From NCBI GenBank assembly GCA_947383275.1, contig CANDCW010000125.1, forward strand, positions 1-5,148: 5,148 bases of DNA, in the 5' to 3' direction. A program made the translations under genes and the position numbers. The stretch comes from an uncultured Bacillota bacterium (GTDB lineage: Bacteria > Bacillota > Clostridia > Oscillospirales > Oscillospiraceae). This document shows positions 4,997 to 5,148 of this stretch, piece after piece. The notes beneath the pieces are model-generated. The model did not search any database. It saw only the letters and a program-made list of their open reading frames with translations, and was not told where the DNA came from. Within the stretch, counting starts at the first letter, position 1; the number at the start of each line of letters is the position of its first letter.

Positions 4997-5037
4997 TCCT
5001 CCGTTCAGATTTTTGGGGTTGCGGTCTGAACGGAGGA
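4997..5037 (-). promoter_or_regulatory. Leader hairpin masking the ribosome binding site of the first sigma-like gene
   Basis: The arms 4997-5009 and 5025-5037 form a perfect 13-bp inverted repeat with a 15-base spacer. In the minus-strand transcript the 3' arm reads TCTGAACGGAGGA and contains the GGAGG ribosome binding site used by the ATG at 4987-4989. If the hairpin forms in RNA it would block translation until opened. As DNA, the same repeat could be a dyad operator for a dimeric regulator. The sequence shows the structure; the control role is inferred. Confidence 0.6.
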
Positions 5038-5089
5038 GGGGAGCGGCACCGGGGGAAAAGGTCAAAATGAAGTCGGCAGGAAATGGAAA

Positions 5090-5118
5090 CGCCCGCACAG
5101 CGTTGTACTGTGCGGGCG
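5090..5118 (-). terminator. Terminator-like hairpin, probably ending an upstream gene
   Basis: A perfect 11-bp GC-rich stem (CGCCCGCACAG at 5090-5100, CTGTGCGGGCG at 5108-5118) closes a 7-base loop. On the minus strand the stem is followed by TTTCCATTTCC, a weak interrupted U-rich stretch; on the plus strand nothing similar follows. It most likely marks the end of a minus-strand gene beyond the right edge. The 159 bases from 4990 to the right edge hold this hairpin and the leader hairpin but no gene I can support. Confidence 0.5.
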
Positions 5119-5148
5119 CATGAAATGACAAGATTCTCTATGTACTTA

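Noticed and set aside
5102..5131. Possible promoter on the minus strand (TTGTCA, 18-base spacer, TACAAC)
   Set aside because: The -10 matches at only 4 of 6 positions and falls in the loop of the terminator-like hairpin; too weak to list.

Overview
The window looks like part of the backbone of a mobilizable or conjugative element (IME, ICE or plasmid) from a moderately GC-rich gut Firmicute, most likely of the Oscillospiraceae/Clostridia type. The organism call rests on family recognition and on strong AAGGAG-type ribosome binding sites before almost every gene; no ribosomal or housekeeping gene is present to confirm it. All eight complete genes and one gene cut off at the left edge lie on the minus strand, so the transcription order runs from high to low coordinates.

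Transcription-order layout: a terminator-like hairpin (5090-5118) and a leader hairpin that hides a ribosome binding site (4997-5037); a small sigma-70 region 4-like regulator (4591-4989); a 116-base leader with strong, mutually exclusive hairpins (4475-4590); a second sigma-like regulator (4010-4474); a DUF3847 coiled-coil protein (3720-4004); a transfer-origin region packed with inverted repeats, carrying a TAAGTGCGCC nick-site motif like that of RSF1010/MobQ systems (3559-3717); a MobA/MobL (MobQ) relaxase that appears to begin at an ATA codon (2082-3524); then a tightly packed set consisting of a DeoR-like HTH regulator (1727-2047), a ParB-like partition protein (861-1715), a miniature RepA_N-type winged-helix protein (527-871) and a cysteine-rich VLP protein (180-530). 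After a structured 143-base gap, the first 12 codons of a replisome-organizer-like protein run off the left edge.

Working model (inference): the sigma-like pair regulates the module. The relaxase, probably helped by the DUF3847 protein, nicks oriT on the plus strand. The HTH, ParB and RepA proteins and the replisome organizer supply control, partition and replication of the excised circular form. No integrase, type IV secretion gene, cargo gene, insertion sequence, tRNA or CRISPR array is visible, so the type of element cannot be decided from this window. The gene set itself is a known kind of mobilization/replication backbone. The less ordinary parts are the ATA start of the relaxase, the exceptionally structured oriT and the hairpin-rich leaders of the two sigma-like genes.
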